From: Puteibacter caeruleilacunae
GTDB taxonomy: Bacteria > Bacteroidota > Bacteroidia > Bacteroidales > Prolixibacteraceae
Assembly (NCBI GenBank): GCA_005217565.1
Contig: SJCO01000005.1
Location: 62,001 to 126,000 of the forward strand
Direction of reading: 5' to 3'
Length of the DNA stretch: 64,000 nt
In this document: piece after piece, positions 30,301 through 38,028 of the stretch
How the letters are laid out: each line of letters starts with the position of its first letter
Position numbering within the stretch: position 1 is the first letter of the stretch
Translations under genes and position numbers: made by a program
Notes under the pieces: model-generated
Databases searched by the model: none
Told to the model about the DNA's origin: nothing
The model's input: the letters and a program-made list of their open reading frames with translations, nothing else

Positions 30301-30557
30301 TCTCTCTTGAGAATATCAATGTGGGTGACATGAGTTTGAATTATGATTTGTCTGGAGATGTTGATGATGTCTCCAATATTAAGGAATTTACATTAGTGTA
30401 CGCGCCTTCTTGGATGCAAGTGCAGGGTAACATGTTAGTTTCATTTAGGGCTCCGAAAGTTGATGATATTGGAACTCATATATTCACAATAATCTTGGTT
30501 GATAAGAGTGGTGAAAAGCACCAGATTAAAGCAACAATATCTGTGACCCAACAATAG
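27390..30557 (+). CDS. Gingipain-like C25 cysteine peptidase with lectin-like and Fn3-like modules
   Basis: Large secreted peptidase, 1055 residues from the ATG at 27390, which starts a clean signal peptide (MRIKTILLVCVSLLMAMG..ISAQ); an in-frame ATG at 27354 would add 12 polar residues. Peptidase C25 domain about 35-420 with the catalytic pair His289 (QAHGTP) and Cys320 (FAGCFTGAP). Then an Ig-like linker, a LamG/concanavalin-like domain about 530-750 (YYSFDGKGNDF, HCFWIKHDANANGEIL), an Fn3-like domain about 755-840 (FEWSALDDAVSYNFYI, TIYYWRVDAI) and a C-terminal Ig-like domain. No clear T9SS sorting domain is seen at its end, unlike the next gene. Inferred role: cleave glycoproteins so that the glycosidases and sulfatases can act. 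Confidence 0.88.
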   Translation: MRIKTILLVCVSLLMAMGYSVNISAQNWQLKKYYQGNTSVNLDKRGYAIITTRDIALGLDELQAFAENKSALGFNVHIVTEEDFGGGRGEDAAFNIRRWLQSNYKKLDLLYVLLIGDPTPNCGDIPMKVVSMGTKDDLGEVIPTDYYYADISGNWDINNNGIVGERSDFKEGGLDGVWDVLVGRLLYYGENSVWGKLDDVDVLLRRFIDYDNEEDIDWRYNVFVYRPNQEIFASWISKYLEPNGINYVLMSETPNWAGLSRPDYIAGDGHTRYDILNENDFGHIKLQAHGTPTATWGINSDGVSKKLNPTKPGIVQFAGCFTGAPEKSNNIGGAMLRFYAIATEPNSMGVTSFTAPGPKVGIKPVMNNRKLKLLQGNSVGYAHWEDYADISRYASNTVGNTMLKHNLYGDPSIVVFKTGINVPSSVVVTPVKRAYFQMNSGNYADIAQKYTVWSNIDGEQFSSVEIDVDWLSYSIIGSNVDRNNGTDVEVKPNEKAANLGIGEHKATVLFKGSDGKITKRNFYICVSVDKQIAYYSFDGKGNDFLNEKLNTAAQYKVVPVKKGDMTTADINSIIKSAKTEGKLGKGLSCARDLSKFGYECNYLPFNNTGSSTHCFWIKHDANANGEILNFAKGVLSLKIDNEKYVLCIKENDHLAWEKNTPYILNKSIESASTVSDEWIYFSVVVDRDNNELRFYQNADEKGKVSLMEHSSLFADKPLVIAPFGGVIDELACYNFALSPDGLMNEMLGKKIVPVSPVNHGSTMNNKNVPFEWSALDDAVSYNFYITERQEDLLEETPLIRVRNFTDNKFVKQNLKQETIYYWRVDAILADGKIIKGMIFDFTVPKILWNLKELAVGETDVFVFDVIDELEDCNVCFYSGYSATLRKSPATIELFTTTTDGSETIIASRRFNTGKARNYIAETFEIDTQYLGSKVQVRIKGEKGTYKLNNAALYVDYDADEGQSADFTKGEISLENINVGDMSLNYDLSGDVDDVSNIKEFTLVYAPSWMQVQGNMLVSFRAPKVDDIGTHIFTIILVDKSGEKHQIKATISVTQQ

Positions 30558-30600
30558 CTATTTTTAAGATGGTCATAGGATAAAATGTGGTTATATCTTT

Positions 30601-30643
30601 CTCAAGCTCACAGAGTAGCTAGTAGAAGTTACGTGAGCTTGAG
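30601..30643 (+). terminator. Hairpin after the C25 peptidase
   Basis: CTCAAGCTCAC (30601-30611) and GTGAGCTTGAG (30633-30643) form a perfect 11-bp stem with a 21-nt loop that can pair further (GTAGCT/AGTTAC). The tail TTTACTAAAA is weak, so read-through to the next gene at 30679 is plausible. Confidence 0.6.
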
Positions 30644-30678
30644 TTTACTAAAAATCCAAACATTTAGAAATCATAAAT

Positions 30679-32262
30679 ATGAAACAAATAATAAGCGTTG
30701 CATTGCTACTATTAATCAGCTTGATTAGTGACGCACAAGATTCAAATTACGTAAAATTTGATGGCGATACATGTTGCTATATAAAGTCTGTAGGAATGGG
30801 AAGTGATAACCTGGTTGTATTGTATAGTAACAATAAAGGAACTTGGGTTACCCTAGGTAAAATGGATGACAACAGACATATTACCTTTAATTCACCAGTC
30901 GAGGTTAGCTACGGTGTGATTTCAAAAACAGACATTGTATGCAAGCCTGGTTGCGATCCTGTCGATAAGAGAGAAGGAATTCAGGATATTCCGCTAAAGG
31001 TGCTTAAATTAACTGATGAACAGTTTGTTATTTTCTATGAGGATGATAAAGATCCTGATGAGAATAAAGTGCGATTGGGAAAGATTCTTGATGGAAAGAT
31101 TGTTTTAGGAGAGGAACAGAAATTTGGGAATAGTGGCATTGTTGGAACACAAGGTTTCGATGCAATTCGCTTATCTGAGGATAAGTTTGTTGTAGCTTTC
31201 AATGATGATTTAATCGAATCAAGAGAAGATGATAATCAAATTGTTTGTGCTCTTGGAAAAGTCTCTGGCGATGACGCAAGTATTGTGCAGTTTTCTGATC
31301 TTATCCCTCTTACTTCTAAAGGAAACGATGCAATTAGCATGTCGATGGCTCGAACTTCAGGTAATCAGTTTCTTGTTACATTCTCAAACAGGTGTAATGA
31401 TGATATGGGAGAATGTATCCTTGCTTCAGTGAGGGCAAATAGTATAGACGTTGACGCAAAATCGATGTTTACTCACGATGATGTTTCAGGTGTGAATGTT
31501 ATTGCGTTAGAAGATAAAAGTTTTGTAATAAATTACGGTGTTGATTCCCCTGTTTTTGGTGAGGATTATGGATACTCAAAAGTAGGAAAAGTTGTTACCA
31601 ATAAAGGAAAAACGGAAATCGTATTTGGGAATGAGTATATTTTTAATCCAGAGGGAGGAACAAATAACGCTATGGATGGTATTGCTTTGGGAGAGAATTC
31701 GTTCGCTTTGTTTTGGTCTTTAGGAAAACATTCAATCTCAGGTAAAGTAGTTATCGGAAAACTGGAAAAATTAAAGGGAAAAAATAAGTCAGCAGGAGCT
31801 GTTGATAAGGGGATAATCTTTTCTGAATCAGAAAATAAGCCTGTTGGAAGCATTTCCAATGTTAGCATGACTATGCTCCAGGATGATCTTGTGTTTTGTT
31901 TTCAGGACTTGTCATCATCTTCGAGAAATGGTTGTGCTTCTGTCGCTAGCTGTAAAGATATGGGATTGGTAGTTAGTGGAACTCAAGATCTTGAGGGATT
32001 AAATCAGGATCCAACGACAGTTTCAGTTTATCCAACAATAACCACAGGATTTATTGATATTAAAATAGATAATCTGAGTAAAACTAAAGCAACTCCTAAG
32101 TATCATGTTTTTTCTGTTGCACCTGTTCGAAAGGTTATACAAGGCTCATTAGAAGAGGGAGAGAATCGAATTAATATTGGAAGTCAACCAGATGGATATT
32201 ATGTGATTTCAGTTCAGATAGGAGATCGCAATTACACCAATAAAGTTAGATTGCATCATTAA
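30679..32262 (+). CDS. T9SS-sorted secreted protein, putative seven-bladed beta-propeller
   Basis: 527-residue secreted protein of unknown function. Signal peptide about 1-19 (ending SDAQ). About seven repeats begin near residues 38, 108, 162, 219, 275, 325 and 377. Each has a core like xLxxxxFVVxFxD followed by a LGK(V/I/L) strand (for example LTDEQFVIFYEDD..RLGKILDG; LSEDKFVVAFNDD..ALGKVSGD; LGENSFALFWSLG..VIGKLEKL). Seven such repeats suggest a beta-propeller. The last 85 residues (TVSVYPTITTGFIDIKI .. GYYVISVQIG .. KVRLHH) are a type IX secretion C-terminal sorting domain, so it should be exported across the outer membrane and anchored or released. It lies between the C25 peptidase and a GH20 enzyme; a glycan-binding or enzymatic propeller is possible but unproven. 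Confidence 0.8.
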   Translation: MKQIISVALLLLISLISDAQDSNYVKFDGDTCCYIKSVGMGSDNLVVLYSNNKGTWVTLGKMDDNRHITFNSPVEVSYGVISKTDIVCKPGCDPVDKREGIQDIPLKVLKLTDEQFVIFYEDDKDPDENKVRLGKILDGKIVLGEEQKFGNSGIVGTQGFDAIRLSEDKFVVAFNDDLIESREDDNQIVCALGKVSGDDASIVQFSDLIPLTSKGNDAISMSMARTSGNQFLVTFSNRCNDDMGECILASVRANSIDVDAKSMFTHDDVSGVNVIALEDKSFVINYGVDSPVFGEDYGYSKVGKVVTNKGKTEIVFGNEYIFNPEGGTNNAMDGIALGENSFALFWSLGKHSISGKVVIGKLEKLKGKNKSAGAVDKGIIFSESENKPVGSISNVSMTMLQDDLVFCFQDLSSSSRNGCASVASCKDMGLVVSGTQDLEGLNQDPTTVSVYPTITTGFIDIKIDNLSKTKATPKYHVFSVAPVRKVIQGSLEEGENRINIGSQPDGYYVISVQIGDRNYTNKVRLHH

Positions 32263-32285
32263 TATAAAGGAATCATTAACCTCCG

Positions 32286-32337
32286 GGAATCTGCCATTTC
32301 ACGTGTTTGTGTTTCACATGATGGAATGGTGGATTCC
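32286..32337 (+). terminator. Imperfect hairpin before the GH20 gene
   Basis: GGAATC..CCATT (32286-32298) pairs with AATGG..GATTCC (32325-32337) with a 2-nt internal mismatch. TTCTGTTATATTTCT follows. A possible weak terminator or leader structure 90 bp before the GH20 ATG. Confidence 0.4.
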
Positions 32338-32427
32338 TTCTGTTATATTTCTGTATGGCAGTTGTATAGGAAGTGGAATTCGTAGGATGTAAAATTGAAG
32401 TAGAGCTATAAATAATTGAAATAAAGA

Positions 32428-34689
32428 ATGATGAGAAGAATATTTTTGATGACATTGATGTTGTTGTTTTCGTGTATTATGTATGCGCAGGTAACAATAA
32501 TACCAAAACCTGTTCATTGTAAGGAGAATGTTGGTTTTTTCGAGATTAATACGCAAACAAGAATTATTGTTCCAGACAAGTCTCAATTGAGCAACGGAAA
32601 TTATCTCGTTCGGTTATTAAAGTTAAACAATGGAGTAGAGGTTAGTCGAAAGAGTGCTCTTAATTCTGTGTTTTTTACTTATAATAGAAAATTGCCAAAG
32701 GAGGGTTATAGACTAACAGTAGAAAAGAATAATATTAAGATACAGGCTTCAGGTGGTGCTGGATTCTTCTATGCTATACAAAGTCTGAGACAAATGCTAC
32801 CAGTCACATTGAAACAAGGTAGTAAGAGTTCTGATTATAAGATTCCTTGCCTTGAACTTGATGATAATCCTCGTTTTTCATGGCGGGGCATGCATCTTGA
32901 TTTCTCTCGTCATTTTTTCAGTCTGTCAGAGGTTAAGGATTTTTTGGATCATATGGCATTATATAAAATGAATAAATTTCATATGCATCTGACTGATGAT
33001 CAGGGGTGGCGTGTGGAAATAAAAAAGTATCCAGAATTGACAGCTAATGGTGCTTTTCGTAAGCCGTCAAGACATGATGTAGAATGTAATAAGCGAGCTA
33101 AGCATGATAAATTACTTGAAATTGATTCTCAAAAATTTATTGATAAAAATGGAGAACAATTTTATGGAGGCTTTTTTACACAGGAAGATATTAAAGAGAT
33201 TATAACATGGGCTTCAGAGCGTTATATTGAAGTAATACCAGAGGTTGATGTTCCTGGACACTTTAGAGCTGCAATGGATCAATATCCTAATCTTACTTGT
33301 TTTGGAAAATCAGGACAGGGAATCAGTAATGCTAATCGTTCAATTCCTGCATGTCTGGGAAACGAGAATGCTTATCGGTTTATTAAGGATGTGTTATTTG
33401 AAATAGGAGATTTATTCCCTTCAAGATACATTCACATTGGAGGAGATGAAGTGCTGACTGAAAACTGGGAAAAATGTCCTAAATGTCAGAAAGTGATTGA
33501 GGATAAAGGTTTAAATAATGAGCATGAATTACAATCTTACTTTAATCAACGCATAGAGAAGGATCTGAAAAAAAGAGGGAAGAAAGTTATTGGTTGGGAT
33601 GAAATTGTTCTTGGAGGGATAAGTAAAGGAGCTACAATGATGTGGTGGAGAAATTGGCATCCTGAAGCGGTAAAGAAGGCTCTTAAAAATGGGAATGAAA
33701 TGATTTTTACACCATTGAATCCATATTACTTTGATTATGTAAATGGTGCTGATGGAATGGAGAAGGTGTATAACTATTCGTCAAAAATTATTCCTGAGTA
33801 TTTTTCTGATGAGCAGGCAAAATTAGTTAAAGGAATTCAAGGTTGTCTATGGTCAGAGTACCTGCCAAATGTCAAGCGTATGCAGTATATGGCATTTCCA
33901 AGGTTGCTTGCTTTAGCCGAAACTGCATGGTCTCCGTTGAATATACAGAACATTAATGATTTTAAAAGTAGATTACAATCACACTATGCTCGTTTTGATG
34001 CTTTAGGGATTAATTATGCTCTTAAAAAGATAGAAGGGATTCAGCAAAATATGGTATTTGCAGACTCAATGTTAGTTACGCTTAAAACTAAAGAAGAAGG
34101 AGCGAAGATATATTATTCCTTAAATGGATTAGATCCTTTAATTGTTGATTCTTGTCAATATAGTGTTCCAATTAAAATTGGTGATAATGTTACATTAAAG
34201 GCAGTCGCTGTTAAGAATGGAAAGAAAGATAAAGTCTATCGTGCATCCATCTTAAAACAGGAAATCCAAGAAGCAATATCAAGTGAGGCTATCGCATTTA
34301 AGGGACTCAATTATTGGAGCTTTAATACTCCTTTAGTGCCTGATGATTATTGGCTGACTAGTCCTGAAAATATTTCAAAAATCATAGTTCCAGAACCTAC
34401 TGATGGAAACGATCACTCATTGATGTATAAGGGATATATACAGGTTGACAAAGATGGCTTATATACTATAACGACAGGCCTACGAGGAGAAAGTTATGTG
34501 ACTGTGGATGATTGTTTGATTGTAAAGAATACTCTGACTGATGGAGTAAATAAAGGTCAAGTTGTATTGAGGGCTGGAATTCATAAGATTGATATGTGTT
34601 TTGAACATGTAAAGTCGGGAAGTAAATTGAAAGTTACGTTTGAGGGAGAGGATAAAAAGAAATTGTCGATTAACGATCTGATATATTAA
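32428..34689 (+). CDS. GH20 beta-N-acetylhexosaminidase with C-terminal accessory domains
   Basis: Secreted exo-beta-N-acetylglucosaminidase/galactosaminidase of 753 residues. Signal peptide about 1-21; GH20b domain about 22-145; catalytic TIM barrel about 150-505 with FHMHLTDDQGWRVEI, EVDVPGHF and the catalytic pair Asp340-Glu341 in HIGGDE (substrate-assisted retaining mechanism); aromatic pocket segments MMWWRNW and GCLWSEY. After the barrel are an Fn3-associated/chitobiase-C domain about 535-612 (KIYYSLNGLDPL) and a PA14-like domain about 620-753 (YKGYIQVDKDGLYTI). The sulfatase at 34721 begins 31 bp downstream, so the two are probably cotranscribed and act in sequence on sulfated GlcNAc or GalNAc ends. 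Confidence 0.94.
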   Translation: MMRRIFLMTLMLLFSCIMYAQVTIIPKPVHCKENVGFFEINTQTRIIVPDKSQLSNGNYLVRLLKLNNGVEVSRKSALNSVFFTYNRKLPKEGYRLTVEKNNIKIQASGGAGFFYAIQSLRQMLPVTLKQGSKSSDYKIPCLELDDNPRFSWRGMHLDFSRHFFSLSEVKDFLDHMALYKMNKFHMHLTDDQGWRVEIKKYPELTANGAFRKPSRHDVECNKRAKHDKLLEIDSQKFIDKNGEQFYGGFFTQEDIKEIITWASERYIEVIPEVDVPGHFRAAMDQYPNLTCFGKSGQGISNANRSIPACLGNENAYRFIKDVLFEIGDLFPSRYIHIGGDEVLTENWEKCPKCQKVIEDKGLNNEHELQSYFNQRIEKDLKKRGKKVIGWDEIVLGGISKGATMMWWRNWHPEAVKKALKNGNEMIFTPLNPYYFDYVNGADGMEKVYNYSSKIIPEYFSDEQAKLVKGIQGCLWSEYLPNVKRMQYMAFPRLLALAETAWSPLNIQNINDFKSRLQSHYARFDALGINYALKKIEGIQQNMVFADSMLVTLKTKEEGAKIYYSLNGLDPLIVDSCQYSVPIKIGDNVTLKAVAVKNGKKDKVYRASILKQEIQEAISSEAIAFKGLNYWSFNTPLVPDDYWLTSPENISKIIVPEPTDGNDHSLMYKGYIQVDKDGLYTITTGLRGESYVTVDDCLIVKNTLTDGVNKGQVVLRAGIHKIDMCFEHVKSGSKLKVTFEGEDKKKLSINDLIY

Positions 34690-34720
34690 ACACAATACAT
34701 TTAGAATAATTTTATAGATA

Positions 34721-36283
34721 ATGATGTTAAAAAAAATTGCCGTAGCAGCTTTGTCTGCTACTTCTTTATTGCCATGTTATGCTGAAAAAAGTAAAACGCA
34801 AAAGAGACCAAACATTCTTTTTATCATGGCGGATGACCATACTTCTCAAGCATGGGGAATTTATGGTGGAGTGTTAAAGGATTATGTCCAAAATAAGCAT
34901 ATTGGGAGATTGGCTCAGGAAGGAGTTGTGCTTAATAACTGTTTTTGTACAAATTCAATTTGTGTGCCTAGTAGAGCTTCAATATTAACAGGGCAGTATA
35001 GTCATGGCTCGCAAAATGGTGTATACATGCTTCGCGATGCTGTTAAAACAGAATCGAATAATGTAGCTAAATTGTTGCAATCGAATGGATATCAGACTGC
35101 GATTGTCGGAAAGTGGCACTTGAAAACAAAACCAACAGGATTTGATTATTTTAAAGTACTTCCAGGTCAAGGACGTTACCATAATCCTATGTTGAAATCT
35201 GAGGATTGTTGGGTTGATGGCTATAAAGGAGGAAAAGAACATAAAGGTTTTTCCACGGATGTAATCACCGATTTAACGATTGATTGGTTGAAGCATAGAG
35301 ATGAGGATAAACCTTTTATGATGATGTGTCATTTTAAGGCAACGCATGAACCTTTTGATTATCCAGAGCGATATAAGGATTTATATAAGGACGAGGAAAT
35401 TCCAGAACCTGAGAGTTTATATGATTTCGATAAAAAGAATACAGGAAGAACATTTGAAGGTCAACAGCTAGAGAATCTGGGATGGCGTTGGGAGAAGGCT
35501 TCCGCTAATCCTGAAAAATGGTGGTGTAAGTATCCAGGAATGCCATTTTCTACTGCCGAAATGGATTCAATATCTGCCCGAAAAAAGATTTATCAGAAAT
35601 TTGTAAAAGATTTTATGCGATGTGGGGCAGCTATTGATGATAATATCGGACGATTGCTTAACTATTTGGATAAGGCAGGTCTTAGTGAAAATACTGTAGT
35701 GATTTATACCGCTGATCAAGGATACTTCTTAGGAGAACATGGTTTTTTTGATAAAAGGATGATTTTGGAAGAATCGTTGCGAATGCCATTTGTGATTCGT
35801 TATCCGAAAGAGATTAAAGGAGGAAAGAGAAATGACGATATTATCCTTAATGTCGATTTTCCTGCGTTATTTGCAGATTATGCTGGTATTGAGGTCCCAA
35901 AGCATTTTCACGGTAATTCCTTTAGGGCTAATCTAGCTGGAAATACTCCCAAGAATTGGCGAAAAGAAATGTATTATAGGTATTGGGAGCATGCACCAAT
36001 TCGTCCTGGACACTTTGGAATTAGGAGTGAACGGTATAAACTGGCATTTTTCTATGGACAACCTATGGATAAGGATTCTAAACAAAAGTGTACACAACCT
36101 TCATGGGAGTTTTACGACCTGCATGAAGATCCAAACGAAATGCATAATGCTTATAATGATGAGAAATATGCTCGCATTATAAAGGAAATGAAGAAGCATC
36201 TTTTTCTATTGAGAAAGAAATTAGGAGACAATGACAATTCTCGTCCATGGATTAAGGACGTGATTAAGAAGAATTGTAGTTAA
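34721..36283 (+). CDS. Secreted S1-family sulfatase, possibly N-acetylglucosamine-6-sulfatase-like
   Basis: 520-residue sulfatase with signal peptide about 1-21 (LLPCYAE). Opening metal site PNILFIMADDHTSQAW; formylglycine motif C81-V-P-S-R; substrate-side motif VGKWHLKTKPTGFDYF; late metal site IYTADQGYFLGEHG; ending FYDLHEDPNEMHN. The opening ADDH and the C-V-P-S-R motif resemble the S1_11-type GlcNAc-6-O-sulfatases of Bacteroides, and the coupling to GH20 upstream supports that, but the subfamily is inferred by eye. A hairpin with T-tract at 36369 closes this transcription unit or serves the next gene. Confidence 0.88.
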   Translation: MMLKKIAVAALSATSLLPCYAEKSKTQKRPNILFIMADDHTSQAWGIYGGVLKDYVQNKHIGRLAQEGVVLNNCFCTNSICVPSRASILTGQYSHGSQNGVYMLRDAVKTESNNVAKLLQSNGYQTAIVGKWHLKTKPTGFDYFKVLPGQGRYHNPMLKSEDCWVDGYKGGKEHKGFSTDVITDLTIDWLKHRDEDKPFMMMCHFKATHEPFDYPERYKDLYKDEEIPEPESLYDFDKKNTGRTFEGQQLENLGWRWEKASANPEKWWCKYPGMPFSTAEMDSISARKKIYQKFVKDFMRCGAAIDDNIGRLLNYLDKAGLSENTVVIYTADQGYFLGEHGFFDKRMILEESLRMPFVIRYPKEIKGGKRNDDIILNVDFPALFADYAGIEVPKHFHGNSFRANLAGNTPKNWRKEMYYRYWEHAPIRPGHFGIRSERYKLAFFYGQPMDKDSKQKCTQPSWEFYDLHEDPNEMHNAYNDEKYARIIKEMKKHLFLLRKKLGDNDNSRPWIKDVIKKNCS

Positions 36284-36340
36284 TAATGATATTGCCCATT
36301 TAGTAACTGTTTTGGGCATATTATCCCTTTTTAGTTTAGT

Positions 36341-36348
36341 TATATTTG
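36341..36348 (+). promoter_or_regulatory. Candidate -7 box TATATTTG
   Basis: Exact TAnnTTTG match 220 bp before the lipoprotein sulfatase ATG at 36569. TTTG at 36311-36314 is a poorly spaced -33 candidate. Transcripts from here would run straight into the hairpin and T-tract at 36369-36403. Confidence 0.35.
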
Positions 36349-36368
36349 TTTTAATCGGAGAGATTATT

Positions 36369-36403
36369 TGGGGTACTGAAAAAATTTAAGTACCCCATTT
36401 TTT
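36369..36403 (+). terminator. Rho-independent terminator or leader attenuator
   Basis: TGGGGTACT (36369-36377) pairs with AGTACCCCA (36389-36397), a perfect 9-bp stem followed by T6 (36398-36403). It lies 85 bp after the sulfatase stop and 165 bp before the next sulfatase. It can end the upstream operon or act on a transcript from the TATATTTG box at 36341. Confidence 0.8.
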
Positions 36404-36568
36404 CTATTAACAAGGCTTTTCTGATTTTTTTGGATATAGAAATCTTAAACAGGAAGTGATTTTCGGTAGAGGATTGTACAAATAAGGTGGAATGGTCTTT
36501 TCTTATATATAAAACAGTGGTAAATTTGATTTTCAGAAAACACACAAATCATATTAAAACCAAAAGAA

Positions 36569-37948
36569 ATGATGAACAAAGCTTTATTGGCAATCGGAGT
36601 GGCACTATGCTGTCTGACTGGTTGTAATAAATCGACTGACAAAGTAGAGAAGAAACCTAATGTGGTAATCTTTTTCCTTGATGATTCTGGATGGGGCGAC
36701 TTTTCTCCATTTGGGATGCCTGCTTACAAAACCCCTAATGTGCAAAGATTAGCAGATGAAGGTTGTCGTTATACCAACTTTTACGTGCCTCAGGCAATCT
36801 GTTCGGCATCAAGATCAGCACTGCTGACTGGTTGCTTTCCAGGGAGAACGAAGATGTTCGGTGCTCATGGTCCTAATGCTAGAGGAGTTGATCCTAAATA
36901 TGCAACAATGGGTAATATGTTTCAACAGGCCGGATATAAAACTGCAATCTTTGGAAAGTGGCATATTGGTGACCAGCCTGAAACAAGACCAGCAGCAAGA
37001 GGATTTGATGAATCGGCTGGTTTGATGTATTCTAACGATATGTGGGAATATCATGCAACCAATCCGAAGTATTGGGGACAGTGGCCTTTGAAGTATTGGA
37101 AAAATAATGAGGTGAAGATTGAACGAATGACTCCTGCTGATCAGAAGAATCTGACTACCTGGGCTGCTGATGAGTCGGTGAACTTCATCGAGAATAATAA
37201 GAATAATCCATTTTTCTTGTATGTGCCATTTTCAATGCCTCACGTTCCTTTATTCTGTAGCGATCGTTTTGAAGGAAAATCTGGTCAGGGATTGTATGGT
37301 GATGTGATGATGGAACTCGACTGGGCTATTGGTCGCGTAATGGATAGCATTAAAAAGGCTGGGCTTGAGGAGAATACAATTGTTATTTTCTCTTCTGATA
37401 ATGGTCCTTGGGCTGTGTATGGCGAGCATGCTGGAGTAACACCTTTCCGTGAGTCAAAAGCTACTTCTTTTGATGGCGGAATTAAGTCGGCATGTATTAT
37501 AAAGTATCCAAAGCTAATAAAGAAAAAATCGACAGTTGAACAGACCTTTTGTTCGGTTGATTTGATGCCTACATTGGCTTCTTTGACAGGTGCAACATTA
37601 CCAGGAAATGAGATTGATGGAATGGATGTATCTGGATTAATTACAGCTAAGGCTGGGGCAAAGAATCCTCATGAATATTATCCTGTTTCAAAAGGGAAAA
37701 TATTTGAGGGTGTTATCAGTGGTGATGGAAAGTGGAAGCTGCATCTTCCTCATGGTTATCATACTATCATTGAGGGAGGAAAAGATGGTATGGCAGGAAA
37801 GCAGGAAAATCGCACAATTGAACTGTCGCTGTTTGATTTGGAGAATGATCCATACGAGAAGACTAACGTGATTGATCAATATCCGGAGATAGCCAAAAAA
37901 CTACAGGCAATTGCCGCGACGCATAAGCAAAAGTTTTATGAGGAATAA
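36569..37948 (+). CDS. Lipoprotein S1-family sulfatase with CSASR motif
   Basis: 459-residue sulfatase, membrane-anchored through lipobox LTGC (Cys19). Opening metal site PNVVIFFLDDSGWGDFSPFG; formylglycine motif C78-S-A-S-R, where Ala replaces the usual Pro at position +2, an accepted variant of the C-x-(P/A)-x-R motif; FGKWHIGDQPETRP; late metal site IFSSDNGPWAVYGEHAG. The others in this window have ordinary signal peptides, so this one is expected to stay in the periplasm or on the surface. It is convergent with the minus-strand regulator gene and ends at the 37982 hairpin. Confidence 0.9.
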   Translation: MMNKALLAIGVALCCLTGCNKSTDKVEKKPNVVIFFLDDSGWGDFSPFGMPAYKTPNVQRLADEGCRYTNFYVPQAICSASRSALLTGCFPGRTKMFGAHGPNARGVDPKYATMGNMFQQAGYKTAIFGKWHIGDQPETRPAARGFDESAGLMYSNDMWEYHATNPKYWGQWPLKYWKNNEVKIERMTPADQKNLTTWAADESVNFIENNKNNPFFLYVPFSMPHVPLFCSDRFEGKSGQGLYGDVMMELDWAIGRVMDSIKKAGLEENTIVIFSSDNGPWAVYGEHAGVTPFRESKATSFDGGIKSACIIKYPKLIKKKSTVEQTFCSVDLMPTLASLTGATLPGNEIDGMDVSGLITAKAGAKNPHEYYPVSKGKIFEGVISGDGKWKLHLPHGYHTIIEGGKDGMAGKQENRTIELSLFDLENDPYEKTNVIDQYPEIAKKLQAIAATHKQKFYEE

Positions 37949-37981
37949 GATTGTTTGAATACTGTGAGTTAAAGAGATATG

Positions 37982-38012
37982 AGTGGTGACAATGTTGATT
38001 GTCGCCACTTTT
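37982..38012. terminator. Terminator between convergent genes
   Basis: AGTGGTGACAAT (37982-37993) pairs with ATTGTCGCCACT (37998-38009), 12 bp with one wobble and a 4-nt loop, followed by TTTT. It serves the plus-strand sulfatase; on the minus strand the T-tract is absent. Confidence 0.75.
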
Positions 38013-38028
38013 AATTCATGGTGATATG

